Shown here: positions 28,682 to 36,518 of the stretch, one piece after another
Numbering within the stretch: position 1 is the first letter of the stretch
Layout of the letters: the number at the start of each line of letters is the position of its first letter
Origin: Bradyrhizobium campsiandrae
GTDB taxonomy: Bacteria; Pseudomonadota; Alphaproteobacteria; Rhizobiales; Xanthobacteraceae
NCBI RefSeq assembly: GCF_014529705.1
Contig: NZ_JAANIH010000005.1
Location: 1 to 64,000 of the forward strand
Direction of reading: 5' to 3'
DNA length: 64,000 nucleotides
The notes under the pieces: generated by a model
What the model was told of the DNA's origin: nothing
Database searches by the model: none
The model's input: only the letters and a program-made list of their open reading frames with translations
Translations under genes and position numbers: made by a program

Positions 28682-29246
28682 TCTGCTGATTGACCGACAC
28701 GATGCGCCAGCCGGTCGCCAGCCGGTCGATCCGGGTCAGTGACAGCGGATCGATTACGAAGCGCAGCGCGGCCTGAGGCGTCAGGTCGAGCGCGATGCAG
28801 AGCGCTGCACGGATGGTGCCGGAATGTACGACGAGCGTTGCCGCACCAGCGTTGACGCTTGTCAGGCCCAGCTGCACGCGCGCGATCTGGTCCTTGAAGC
28901 TTTCACCGCCCGGTGGCCGGCCGTGCGCAGGATCGCACCAGAAGTCCGCATAGGCCTCACCGCCGGCCGCGGCGAGCTCATCGTGCTTGCGTCCGGTCCA
29001 ATCGCCGAAATCCTGCTCGCCGAATTCAGGCACCAGTTCGGGCGCGAGCCCTAGCGCGCGCGCGGTCTCGACCGTGCGTCGTGCCGGGCTGGCATAGCTT
29101 GCCGCGCCGCGCGGTAAGCAGCTTCGTAGCGCCTCCAACTGGGCGCGATCGCCGAGGTCGGCGGGCGCATCCATCGCATGGATGGTGCCCGCAACGCCGT
29201 CGACGGGAGCATGCCGTATCAGCCAGAGGAAGGTTTCGCCTTCCAT
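28674..29246 (-). CDS. histidine phosphatase family protein, probable alpha-ribazole phosphatase
   Basis: This 190-residue phosphoglycerate-mutase-like phosphatase has the catalytic LIRHAPVDG motif (about residues 9-17), a second His in LVVHSGTIRAAL (about residue 150) and Glu in the GEQDFGDWTGRKHDEL block. Its position directly after cobT and the late-cobalamin genes suggests it removes the phosphate from alpha-ribazole phosphate or cobalamin phosphate (CobC of enteric bacteria). The ATG at 29246 was chosen because the open frame upstream reads through the riboswitch 2 region. It is divergent from the riboswitch-controlled receptor gene. Confidence 0.8.
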   Translation of the reverse strand: MEGETFLWLIRHAPVDGVAGTIHAMDAPADLGDRAQLEALRSCLPRGAASYASPARRTVETARALGLAPELVPEFGEQDFGDWTGRKHDELAAAGGEAYADFWCDPAHGRPPGGESFKDQIARVQLGLTSVNAGAATLVVHSGTIRAALCIALDLTPQAALRFVIDPLSLTRIDRLATGWRIVSVNQQIS

Positions 29247-29299
29247 GCAGATCTCCCGAGGAAGTTGGCCGGTGTGGCAATATCGCCGCATCTGACACA

Positions 29300-29328
29300 T
29301 TGACTCTGTCTTCGCCGTAATCCTAGAT
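29300..29328 (+). promoter_or_regulatory. candidate promoter for riboswitch 2 transcript
   Basis: TTGACT (29300-29305), a 17-bp spacer and CTAGAT (29323-29328) lie immediately before the first strand of riboswitch 2. The -35 match is good and the -10 moderate. A start a few bases after 29331 would slightly trim the outer part of helix P1, so the exact -10 may be shifted. Confidence 0.4.
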
Positions 29329-29511
29329 GGCTGTGACGGTTTCCCCCAAAGGGGATGAAAAGGGAATGCGGTGCGGGGATGTTTCCCCAATGCCGTAGCT
29401 GCCCCCGCAACTGTAAGCGGTGAATCCTTCGTCTTTAAGCCACTGGGTCCTCGGTCCCGGGAAGGCGACGAAGCGGTCACGACCCGCGAGCCAGGAGACC
29501 TGCCGTCAGCC
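29329..29511 (+). promoter_or_regulatory. cobalamin (AdoCbl) riboswitch 2
   Basis: All landmarks of the cobalamin aptamer are present: P1 strands TGACGG (29333-29338) and CCGTCA (29503-29508), extended by GGC/GCC; AAGGGAATGCGGTG near 29360; AGCTGCCCCCGCAACTGTAAG near 29398-29418; GCCACTGGG near 29439; and the B12 box GAGCCAGGAGACCTGCCG near 29488-29505. It lies 128 bp before the GTG of a TonB-dependent receptor gene, which is therefore expected to be made only when cobalamin is scarce. Confidence 0.96.
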
Positions 29512-29586
29512 GTGGTCACACGCGAAGATGTCGGTCGGGGAGTACAGACATTCGGCTTCATCTGACGGCTTTTGCGCCTGATGATG

Positions 29587-29632
29587 GGACCTTGGTTCGC
29601 GGTGACGTGCCACTGACGTCACACCGAGGTCC
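29587..29632 (+). promoter_or_regulatory. ribosome-binding-site-sequestering hairpin after riboswitch 2
   Basis: GGACCTTGGT (29587-29596) pairs with ACCGAGGTCC (29623-29632) through 10 bp including one G-U pair, and inside it GTGACGT (29602-29608) pairs perfectly with ACGTCAC (29616-29622) around a 7-nt loop, leaving a 5-nt bulge on the left side. The 3' arm buries the GAGG (29626-29629) that serves the GTG start at 29639. It is a strong translation-blocking platform. Confidence 0.7.
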
Positions 29633-29638
29633 AAGACC

Positions 29639-31987
29639 GTGTCTTCCATCCGTATTGCGCGACCGCGCCGTTTTCTGCTTGCATCCGCCGCTCTCACGTC
29701 GCTTGTCACCATCGACATGCCGGCCGCGTTGGCGCAGCAGCTCCGCGAGCCCCTGCCTGCCGTGGAGGTGTCGGCTCCGCAATCCCGTAAACAAGTGAAG
29801 CAGGCCGGCCGGGATGCCGCAAGTGCACGCCGTGCGGCGGCGCGCAGGGCTGTAGTGGCCCCGGCCGCGTCCAAGCCGGTCGTGCCGAATGCTGCGGCGC
29901 CGACGCCGCTGAACACGAATGCCGTTGCCGAGAGCGCATCGCGCCTCGGCCTGACGGTGCGGCAGACGCCGGCGACCGTCGAAGTAATCTCCGCCGAAAC
30001 CATCCGCGAGCAGGGCTACCGCACCGTCTCCGACGTCGCGCAAGGCTCGGTCGGCGTCATCGCGGGCGACAATCCGAGCGAGCCCTCGGCGTTTTCGATG
30101 CGCGGCTTCACCAACAGCCAGATCAACACGCTCTATAACGGTATCAAGATTGGCCCGCAGAACATGACTTCGCGGATCATGGACACGGCCAATCTCGAAG
30201 CTGTGGAAATCCTGAAAGGCCCGGCTTCGCTGATCTCGGGCGAGGGCGCCGCGGGCGGTGCGATCAATCTCGTCACCAAGCAGCCGCACACCGGGCCGAT
30301 CCGGAACGAAGCGGACTTTTCCTGGGACTCGCTGAACTCATTCCGCACGTATTACGGTTCGGGTGGCAGCACGAATGTCCAGGGGCTCGACTACCGCTTC
30401 GATGTCAGCCGCTCCTCGCTCAATGGCTTCGCCGACGACACCAACACCAAAACGCTCGACGTCTCCGGCCAGCTCAATTATCGAATCTCCGATAGCCTCA
30501 AGGTCTGGGGCGCGATCGAGTATCGGGAAGATCGCTCCAAGGCCTACTGGGGCGCCCCATTGGTGCCGGTGGCCTTCAGCGGCTCCCATGCGACGAGCGG
30601 CATCGTCTCCGGCAGCTATTTCAACAGGACGGACCTCGGAGCCATCACGATCGACGACCGCACCTTCAGCACGAACTACAACGTTCTCGACAACCGCAAT
30701 GTCGCGCAAGAGGTGTGGCTGCGCGGCGGGTTCGAGCTGAAGCTCGCGCCCGACCTGACCTTGAAGAGCCAAGCCTATGCCTATGGCGCCGAGCGCAGCT
30801 GGTTCAACAACGAAATCGAGGCGTTCGATTCCGCCAACAACCAGGTCTATCGCGAGCGCTTCTATGTCGCGCACAGCCAGCGGTTGGTCGGCAACATCAC
30901 CGATTTGGTTTGGGATGCCAATATCGCGGGATTCGACAACCGCATGGTCACGACGTTGTCGTCGAGCTATCTCGACTTCGTCAGGCCGGGCGCTGCCAAC
31001 TTCCCGAACGATCTTGTCTCGTTGGTCGATCCCGTCAGAGGCTTCTATGGCGATCTCGCGACCAGGCAGCAGACCGCGCGCATCGACAACGAGGCGCTGT
31101 CGTTCGAGGACCGGCTGAAGCTCACGCGAACTTTCTCTCTGATCGGCGGCCTTCGCGTCGAACATATCGGGCTCGACCGCAACTCGACCGACGTCAATGG
31201 CCTGGTCAACGCAGGCTTCCCGTTCACCAAGGACGGGGCGCCGGTGACGGGGCGCATCGGCTACACCTGGGAGGCCGCGCCCGGCCTGACCTTCTTCAGC
31301 CAGTACGCCACCGGCGCCGACGTGTCCGCCAACAACATCTTCCTGCTTTCGCCGACCCAGCCGCTCGACCTGACGACCGCGCGCACCTACGAGACGGGCG
31401 TCAAGCACGTGCTCTGGGACAACAGGGCCGAATGGTCGTTCTCGGCCTACGACATTTTGCGCAAGAACGTCTACGCCGCGGCCGGCGGCCAGACGCTCAA
31501 CATTGCGGGACGGCAGGAGTCCAAGGGCCTCGAGCTGGCCGGATCGATCCGTCCGATCGAGCCTTTGAAGCTGTGGGGCAACATCGCCTATGTCGATGCG
31601 CGCTATGCCGACTATGATTTCGCCGGCGGCTCATTCTCAGGCAATACGCCGCCGAACGTGCCGCGCGTCGTCGCCAATGCCGGCGCGTCCTGGCGCTTCT
31701 TTACACCGTGGCCGGTAGAGGTCGGCATCACCGGGCGCCATGTCGGCGATCGCCACAATACCGACGCCAACACCGTGACGATGAATGCCTACACCGTCGG
31801 TGACGTCTACGCCTTCGTCGATATCCCGAGGATGGTGTTCGACACCGTCGACCAGGCTCGCCTGACTTTCCGAGTCCGCAACTTCACCGACAAGCGCTAC
31901 GCGATCTGGGGCGACCCGTTCTATCCCGATCAGATCTTGCTGGGGGCGCCGCGGACCTACGAGATCTCCGTCGCGTTCAAATGGTGA
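29639..31987 (+). CDS. TonB-dependent outer membrane receptor, probable corrinoid receptor
   Basis: This is a 782-residue outer membrane receptor. It has a signal peptide (about residues 1-33, ending ALAQ), a TonB-box-like segment (LPAVEVSAPQ, about 39-48), a low-complexity Ala/Arg/Pro linker (about 50-92), a plug domain (about 100-215; TPATVEVISAETIREQG, EILKGPASLISGEGAAGG) and a beta-barrel ending in a terminal Trp. By sequence style it belongs to the FhuA/siderophore receptor branch rather than classical BtuB, but control by riboswitch 2 and the adjoining cob genes argue for a cobalamin or cobinamide substrate. The GTG start has GAGG 9 bp upstream. A PepSY membrane protein gene follows after 1 bp. 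Confidence 0.88.
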   Translation: MSSIRIARPRRFLLASAALTSLVTIDMPAALAQQLREPLPAVEVSAPQSRKQVKQAGRDAASARRAAARRAVVAPAASKPVVPNAAAPTPLNTNAVAESASRLGLTVRQTPATVEVISAETIREQGYRTVSDVAQGSVGVIAGDNPSEPSAFSMRGFTNSQINTLYNGIKIGPQNMTSRIMDTANLEAVEILKGPASLISGEGAAGGAINLVTKQPHTGPIRNEADFSWDSLNSFRTYYGSGGSTNVQGLDYRFDVSRSSLNGFADDTNTKTLDVSGQLNYRISDSLKVWGAIEYREDRSKAYWGAPLVPVAFSGSHATSGIVSGSYFNRTDLGAITIDDRTFSTNYNVLDNRNVAQEVWLRGGFELKLAPDLTLKSQAYAYGAERSWFNNEIEAFDSANNQVYRERFYVAHSQRLVGNITDLVWDANIAGFDNRMVTTLSSSYLDFVRPGAANFPNDLVSLVDPVRGFYGDLATRQQTARIDNEALSFEDRLKLTRTFSLIGGLRVEHIGLDRNSTDVNGLVNAGFPFTKDGAPVTGRIGYTWEAAPGLTFFSQYATGADVSANNIFLLSPTQPLDLTTARTYETGVKHVLWDNRAEWSFSAYDILRKNVYAAAGGQTLNIAGRQESKGLELAGSIRPIEPLKLWGNIAYVDARYADYDFAGGSFSGNTPPNVPRVVANAGASWRFFTPWPVEVGITGRHVGDRHNTDANTVTMNAYTVGDVYAFVDIPRMVFDTVDQARLTFRVRNFTDKRYAIWGDPFYPDQILLGAPRTYEISVAFKW

Positions 31988-31988
31988 G

Positions 31989-33431
31989 ATGATAAATCGC
32001 ATGATCGGCGCGATCGTCTTGCTGCACCGCTGGCTCGGGATCGCGTTCTGCCTGCTGTTCGCGATGTGGTTTGCGAGCGGCATCGTGATGCACTTCATTC
32101 CGTTTCCGTCGCTGACGGAAGCCGAGCGCTTTGCCGGCCCCGCGCCGGTGGAGCGCGGGCAGGCCACCATGGCAATAGCCGATGCGGTGGCTGCGAGCGG
32201 GATCGCCGATGCCACGCGCGTGCGCTTGATCGAGCGCAGCGACGGGCCGGTCTACATCATGTCGGGGCCGTCGCGCCTGCAGGCTATCCATGCGTCGGAC
32301 GGAGCCGATGCGTCCGTGAAATTCTCCGATGTCGCGCTCGCCATTGCCCGAGACCATGCCCGTCAACGCGGGCTCGATTCCACGCACGCTGCGATCGTTG
32401 CGTGTGCTGATTACGATCAATGGAGCGTGCCGAATGGCTTTGACCGCCATCGGCCGCTGTTCCGCATCGCGCTCGGCGATGCGGCCGGGACAGACATCTA
32501 TGTCTCGTCGCGCACCGGCGAGGTGGTGCTGGATACGACCCGCAGCGAGCGCGGATGGAATTGGGTCGGGAGCGTGATGCACTGGATCTATCCGACGGTT
32601 CTGCGGAGCAACTGGGCACTCTGGGACCGGCTGGTATCGAATCTGTCGGCGGTTGCCTTGATTGCAGCAGTGCTGGGGGCAGCGCTGGGCGTCATCAGGA
32701 TCAGGATCCGCGGCCGCCGGATCTCGTCGCCTTACCGCGGCTGGCATGGCTTGCACCACATCATCGGTCTCGTGTCGACCGTTTTCGTGCTGAGCTGGAT
32801 TTTCAGCGGCTGGCTCTCGATGGATCACGGCCGGCTGTTCTCGCGTGGGCAATTGACCCCGGCGGAAGCGAGCGTGACGAACGCCGTGCCGGACTGGCGC
32901 GCGGCCCGATCTGTCGATCAGCGGCCGATATCGCCATCGGTTCGGGATGTCGAGTGGTTTGCTTTCAACGGCAATGTCTACCGACGAGAGCGGGTAGGGC
33001 GCGACAAGCAGGTTCTGCTGCGGCCGGATGGCGGGACCTCTGAAGTTCTCAGCGCGCAGGATGTCCTGACTTTGTCGACGCGCCTTGCGAGCGGCTGCGA
33101 CACGGTGTCCGTTGTTGCCGCCGACGATGACTACCCCGCTCGGTCTATCATTCCGGGCGCGCCGGTCTACCGCTCTCGCTGCGGCGAGCTCTGGTTCGAT
33201 ATCGACAGCGCCGACGGCAACGTCCTGCAACGACTGGATCCGTCGCGGCGAGCCTATCGCTGGGCCTACAGCGCATTGCACACGCTCGACTTTCCGATCC
33301 TCGTGGCGCATCAGCGCCTGCGCGATGTCCTGATCGTCGGGCTCTGCCTGCTTGGTCTCGTGTTCTCGATGACTGGACTTGTCATCGGCTGGCGGCGCTT
33401 GCGTCGGTCTTTCGCCAGCCCTGAGGCCTGA
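31989..33431 (+). CDS. PepSY-associated TM protein (putative inner membrane reductase)
   Basis: This 480-residue inner membrane protein has four predicted helices (about 6-35, 217-237, 257-277 and 446-467) with two large periplasmic loops containing PepSY-like regions. Histidines in or near helices (H13, H35, H198, H253, H256, H257, H431, H441) could bind haem, as in PepSY-TM ferric-siderophore reductases. It is co-transcribed with the TonB receptor (1 bp gap) behind riboswitch 2, so it is cobalamin-regulated. That suggests reduction or release of an imported corrinoid at the inner membrane, but iron-siderophore reduction cannot be excluded. No BtuFCD-type importer genes are adjacent. Confidence 0.8.
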   Translation: MINRMIGAIVLLHRWLGIAFCLLFAMWFASGIVMHFIPFPSLTEAERFAGPAPVERGQATMAIADAVAASGIADATRVRLIERSDGPVYIMSGPSRLQAIHASDGADASVKFSDVALAIARDHARQRGLDSTHAAIVACADYDQWSVPNGFDRHRPLFRIALGDAAGTDIYVSSRTGEVVLDTTRSERGWNWVGSVMHWIYPTVLRSNWALWDRLVSNLSAVALIAAVLGAALGVIRIRIRGRRISSPYRGWHGLHHIIGLVSTVFVLSWIFSGWLSMDHGRLFSRGQLTPAEASVTNAVPDWRAARSVDQRPISPSVRDVEWFAFNGNVYRRERVGRDKQVLLRPDGGTSEVLSAQDVLTLSTRLASGCDTVSVVAADDDYPARSIIPGAPVYRSRCGELWFDIDSADGNVLQRLDPSRRAYRWAYSALHTLDFPILVAHQRLRDVLIVGLCLLGLVFSMTGLVIGWRRLRRSFASPEA

Positions 33432-33515
33432 TCAAACAAGAACCGCGAAAACAACCCCATGCACAGTAGCCGGTGATAGCGGAATCAACGGCTCACGCCG
33501 GCATCGAGCTGAAAC

Positions 33516-33545
33516 TTGACTCGTCGGGCAAAACAGGCGTATATT
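33516..33545 (+). promoter_or_regulatory. strong sigma-70-like promoter without an obvious gene
   Basis: TTGACT (33516-33521), an 18-bp spacer and TATATT (33540-33545) form one of the best promoter matches in the window. It points to the right, but the only gene downstream, the amidase, is on the opposite strand and ends at 33609. The transcript would be an unknown small RNA or antisense RNA to the amidase 3' end, or the promoter is a leftover from a deleted gene. Confidence 0.45.
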
Positions 33546-33608
33546 GCGATTATTCCGAAATCCTCGGCGGGCGGACGCGGCGTGCGAGCCGCGCTGGATC
33601 ACCGACGT

Positions 33609-34976
33609 CTATGTCCGCAACTGTGCCTCGATCTGCCGAGCCGCGCGCAACAGCGTGCGGTCCTCGCCGCGAGGAGCGATGATCTGCAGGCCAAAGGGAA
33701 GCCCGTATGCGTCGGCCCCGCGGGGAATCGAGATCGCCGGAAGCCGGGCATGATTGACGAACGGCGTGAACACCGCGTGCGCGCGCGGGCTCGCCGCGCG
33801 GCCGCCGATCATGTCGGGCCCAAGCTGCGTGAATGGCCAGGCCACGCAGGGAACCGTGGGCGTGAGCAGCAGGTCGATCTCGTCGAAGAAGCCTGCGAAT
33901 GCACGTGCGATCGCGGTGCTCGCGATCAGCGCTGCTGCAACCTCAGCGCCTGACCAGGACAGCCCTCGCTCGATCTGCCTGGCGATGTCAGGATCGAAGA
34001 TGGTCGGATCCCTGCGGAAGGCATCGCCATGGAGGGCGGCGAGGCCGGCATGCTGAAGCGGCATGATCGCTTCTTCCGTCGCGCCCGCCGGCCAGACGGG
34101 ATCGCGCTGCGTGACGTGCAATCCTGCAGCGGAGAGACGGGCGACGGCGGACACCAGACCATCGGCAACGACGTCATCGACGGCGACGTCAAGCCCAAGG
34201 CGCAGCGAGAAGGCGACGCGGAGGCCAGCGATGTCCCTGGCTTCTTGCGCAATGCTCGCCGAATCCGGGTCACGCGGGTCGGCTCCGGCCATCGCCTCGA
34301 AGGCGAGCGTGATATCGGCAACGTCAGCGGCGATCGGCGCGATGACGGACAAGCCGAAGAACGGCTCGGCGAAACCGGGGCCATAGGGGATCGCGCCATA
34401 GGACGGCTTGAAGCCGGCAATGCCGACATGGGCTGGCGGCCTGCGGCTCGAGCCGCCGGCATCGGTGCCGATCGCGAGCGGCACGAGGCCGGCCGCGACA
34501 GCGGCGGCGGGTCCGCCGGATGAGCCACCCGGCGTTAACGCCGGATTTTGCGGATGCCGCGTCGGCCCGAATAGTTCCGAGGTGGTGACGCCCTTGCAGG
34601 CGAATTCGGATGTCGCGCCAATGCCGACGACGATTGCGCCCGCATCGCGCAGCCGCGCGATGGCAATGGCGTCCTCCGGCGCGATGAAATCGGCGAACAG
34701 GCGCGAGCCCTGGGTGACGCGCCAACCGCCGGTCCAGATGTTGTCCTTGACGACGATAGGAACGCCGGCCAGCGGCATGGTCTCGCCGGCCCGCAGGCGA
34801 GCGTCGATTGCGGCGGCATCGGCGAGCGTGCGGGCGGGATCGGTCGTGACGATCGCGTTCAACGATTTGGCGGCCTCGATGCGCGCAAGTGCGGCCTTGG
34901 CTGTCTCGACCGCCGTCGTCCGCCCGGCGGTAACGTCGGCAACAATCTCGCGCGCGCTATTGGTCCGCGATATCAT
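33609..34976 (-). CDS. amidase (amidase signature family)
   Basis: This 455-residue amidohydrolase uses a Ser-cisSer-Lys triad: Lys 77 (VVKDN), cis-Ser in PGGSSGGPAA (about 152-153) and the nucleophile Ser near 176 (GTDAGGSSRRP). Amidase-signature enzymes hydrolyse simple amides, carbamoyl compounds or amidated acids; the substrate is not evident. Its start overlaps the end of the upstream MFS gene by 20 bp, so importer and hydrolase are a unit. It opens the nitrogen-scavenging island. Confidence 0.88.
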   Translation of the reverse strand: MISRTNSAREIVADVTAGRTTAVETAKAALARIEAAKSLNAIVTTDPARTLADAAAIDARLRAGETMPLAGVPIVVKDNIWTGGWRVTQGSRLFADFIAPEDAIAIARLRDAGAIVVGIGATSEFACKGVTTSELFGPTRHPQNPALTPGGSSGGPAAAVAAGLVPLAIGTDAGGSSRRPPAHVGIAGFKPSYGAIPYGPGFAEPFFGLSVIAPIAADVADITLAFEAMAGADPRDPDSASIAQEARDIAGLRVAFSLRLGLDVAVDDVVADGLVSAVARLSAAGLHVTQRDPVWPAGATEEAIMPLQHAGLAALHGDAFRRDPTIFDPDIARQIERGLSWSGAEVAAALIASTAIARAFAGFFDEIDLLLTPTVPCVAWPFTQLGPDMIGGRAASPRAHAVFTPFVNHARLPAISIPRGADAYGLPFGLQIIAPRGEDRTLLRAARQIEAQLRT

Positions 34977-36153
34977 GGGCTCCCCACATCAGCGCCAAAG
35001 TGCCGCAAAAGGCAAGGCCCGCCAAGGTGACGAAGGCCGCGCCGAGGCTGGCTGCGCCATCCAGGATCGAGACCAGTATCGGCGCGGCCAGCAGGCCCGC
35101 ATAGGACGCGGTCAGCACCGCACCGGTGGTCTCGCCGATCCGGTCCTGCGGGGCGAGGTGCGCGATCTCGGCGACGAAGACACCATTCCAGCCGGAAGCC
35201 GTCAGGCCGAACAGCGCGGCGACCGCGAACTGCCCGGCACGGCCGAGCGAAGCGCCATGGAAGCCAAGCAGCGCCGCGCAGAAGGCCATGCCGAGGCCGA
35301 TGACGACGAGCACGGCGCGCGAGGCGTTGAGGCGCATGGCGACAAAGCCCCAGCCGAGCCGGCCGACGAGACCACCGGCTTGCGCGCAGGCGAGCGCCAT
35401 GCCGGCTTCGATATGGCTGAGGCCAAGCTCGCGCGTGCCGAGCGTGACGAAGACGGTGTTGAGCGAGACCTGCATGGCGCTGAACGGCATCGAGGCCAGC
35501 GCCAGCATCGCGATCCGCCGATCAGCGGTCACCAGGGCCAGCCGGGCGCGCAGATCGAGGTTGGGTGGGGGCGCGATCTTGCCGGCGTAGGCCGGGCGCA
35601 ACCATTCGAACAGCGCGACGGCGACCAGCGCGCAGATGCCGACCACTGCATAACACCACGACGGCCCCAGCGAGATCGCGATCGCGGGCAGGGCCAGCGA
35701 GCCGCAGACCGCGCCGATCTGGTTGCCGGTCTGGCGTACCGAGAACACGAAGGCGCGCCGCCTGGGCGTCACGAGCCGCGCCAGCAGCGCCGCGCTCGCG
35801 GGCGTCTCGGGCCCCATGGCAAGACCGAGGCAGAGGCCGGCGGCAAGCAGGGCGGAGGATGATCCGAGCGAGGCCAGCACCATGCTGACGACGATGGCGG
35901 CCGCGCACAGGCTTGCGATCCGCAGCGAGCCGAGCCTTGCGATGAGGCCGCCGCCCCAGAACGAGGCGGGAATGCCGACCGCGAACACCGCGCCGGAGAA
36001 CATCGAGAGCTGCCACACCTCGATATGGGCCCGCGGCGCGACCACGCCGGGCGCAAACAGAGCGAGGGCGACCAGGGCCTGGAGCAGGGTCATCGCGCCC
36101 AAGGCCGGCAGCAGCGCGGGCGCTGGCCGAAGGACCGTGTTTGCGTCTACCAT
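34957..36153 (-). CDS. MFS transporter
   Basis: This 398-residue protein has about 12 hydrophobic helices and a typical loop 2-3 motif region (GGGLIARLGSLRIASL, near residue 67) of the major facilitator superfamily. It is co-transcribed with the amidase, which overlaps its 3' end, suggesting it imports the amidase substrate or exports a product. The start codons of this gene and the divergent HIUase-like gene are only 29 bp apart, so promoters must overlap or lie inside coding sequence. Confidence 0.85.
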   Translation of the reverse strand: MVDANTVLRPAPALLPALGAMTLLQALVALALFAPGVVAPRAHIEVWQLSMFSGAVFAVGIPASFWGGGLIARLGSLRIASLCAAAIVVSMVLASLGSSSALLAAGLCLGLAMGPETPASAALLARLVTPRRRAFVFSVRQTGNQIGAVCGSLALPAIAISLGPSWCYAVVGICALVAVALFEWLRPAYAGKIAPPPNLDLRARLALVTADRRIAMLALASMPFSAMQVSLNTVFVTLGTRELGLSHIEAGMALACAQAGGLVGRLGWGFVAMRLNASRAVLVVIGLGMAFCAALLGFHGASLGRAGQFAVAALFGLTASGWNGVFVAEIAHLAPQDRIGETTGAVLTASYAGLLAAPILVSILDGAASLGAAFVTLAGLAFCGTLALMWGAHDIADQ

Positions 36154-36182
36154 GGGAGCGCGTTCACGGGAGGGGCAGCAAG

Positions 36183-36518
36183 ATGGCGGGCGGCATTTCC
36201 ATTCATGCGGTCGACGTGGCGAGCGGGCGTCCTGCGCAGGGGCTGCGCGTCGAGATCTGGCGGATCGATCCGGACTCCTCGCGCATTGCCGACGGACGGC
36301 TCGGCGCCAATGGCGTACTCGATCATCCCATCGCGCGGGGCGCGGGCGTGACGGCCGGCGAATACGAGGTGCTGTTTCATCTCGGCGAGTTCTATGCGGA
36401 CAGCGACGGCTTCCTCACCGTGACGCCGTTCCGCTTTCGCATCAGGGATGTCAACGAACATTTTCATCTGCCGCTGAAGTTCACGCGCTGGGGCTATTCG
36501 CTGTTCCGCGGCGCTTGA
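36183..36518 (+). CDS. hydroxyisourate hydrolase-like (transthyretin-related) protein
   Basis: This 111-residue protein has the transthyretin/HIUase fold: ISIHAVDVASGRPAQGL with His 8, Arg 39 (DGR), and HFHLPLKF with His 93 and His 95. True HIUases end in YRGS or a close variant; here the end is FRGA, so the Tyr and the last Ser of the catalytic tail are replaced by Phe and Ala. HIUase opens 5-hydroxyisourate during urate breakdown. The changes leave open a different cyclic substrate. The ATG at 36183 has GGGAGGGG 7 bp upstream. It ends directly against the end of the convergent permease gene. Confidence 0.82.
   Translation: MAGGISIHAVDVASGRPAQGLRVEIWRIDPDSSRIADGRLGANGVLDHPIARGAGVTAGEYEVLFHLGEFYADSDGFLTVTPFRFRIRDVNEHFHLPLKFTRWGYSLFRGA

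Noticed and set aside
33432..33515. Terminator after the PepSY gene
   Set aside because: Only a short imperfect GC stem with a bulge and no U run; too weak to call.
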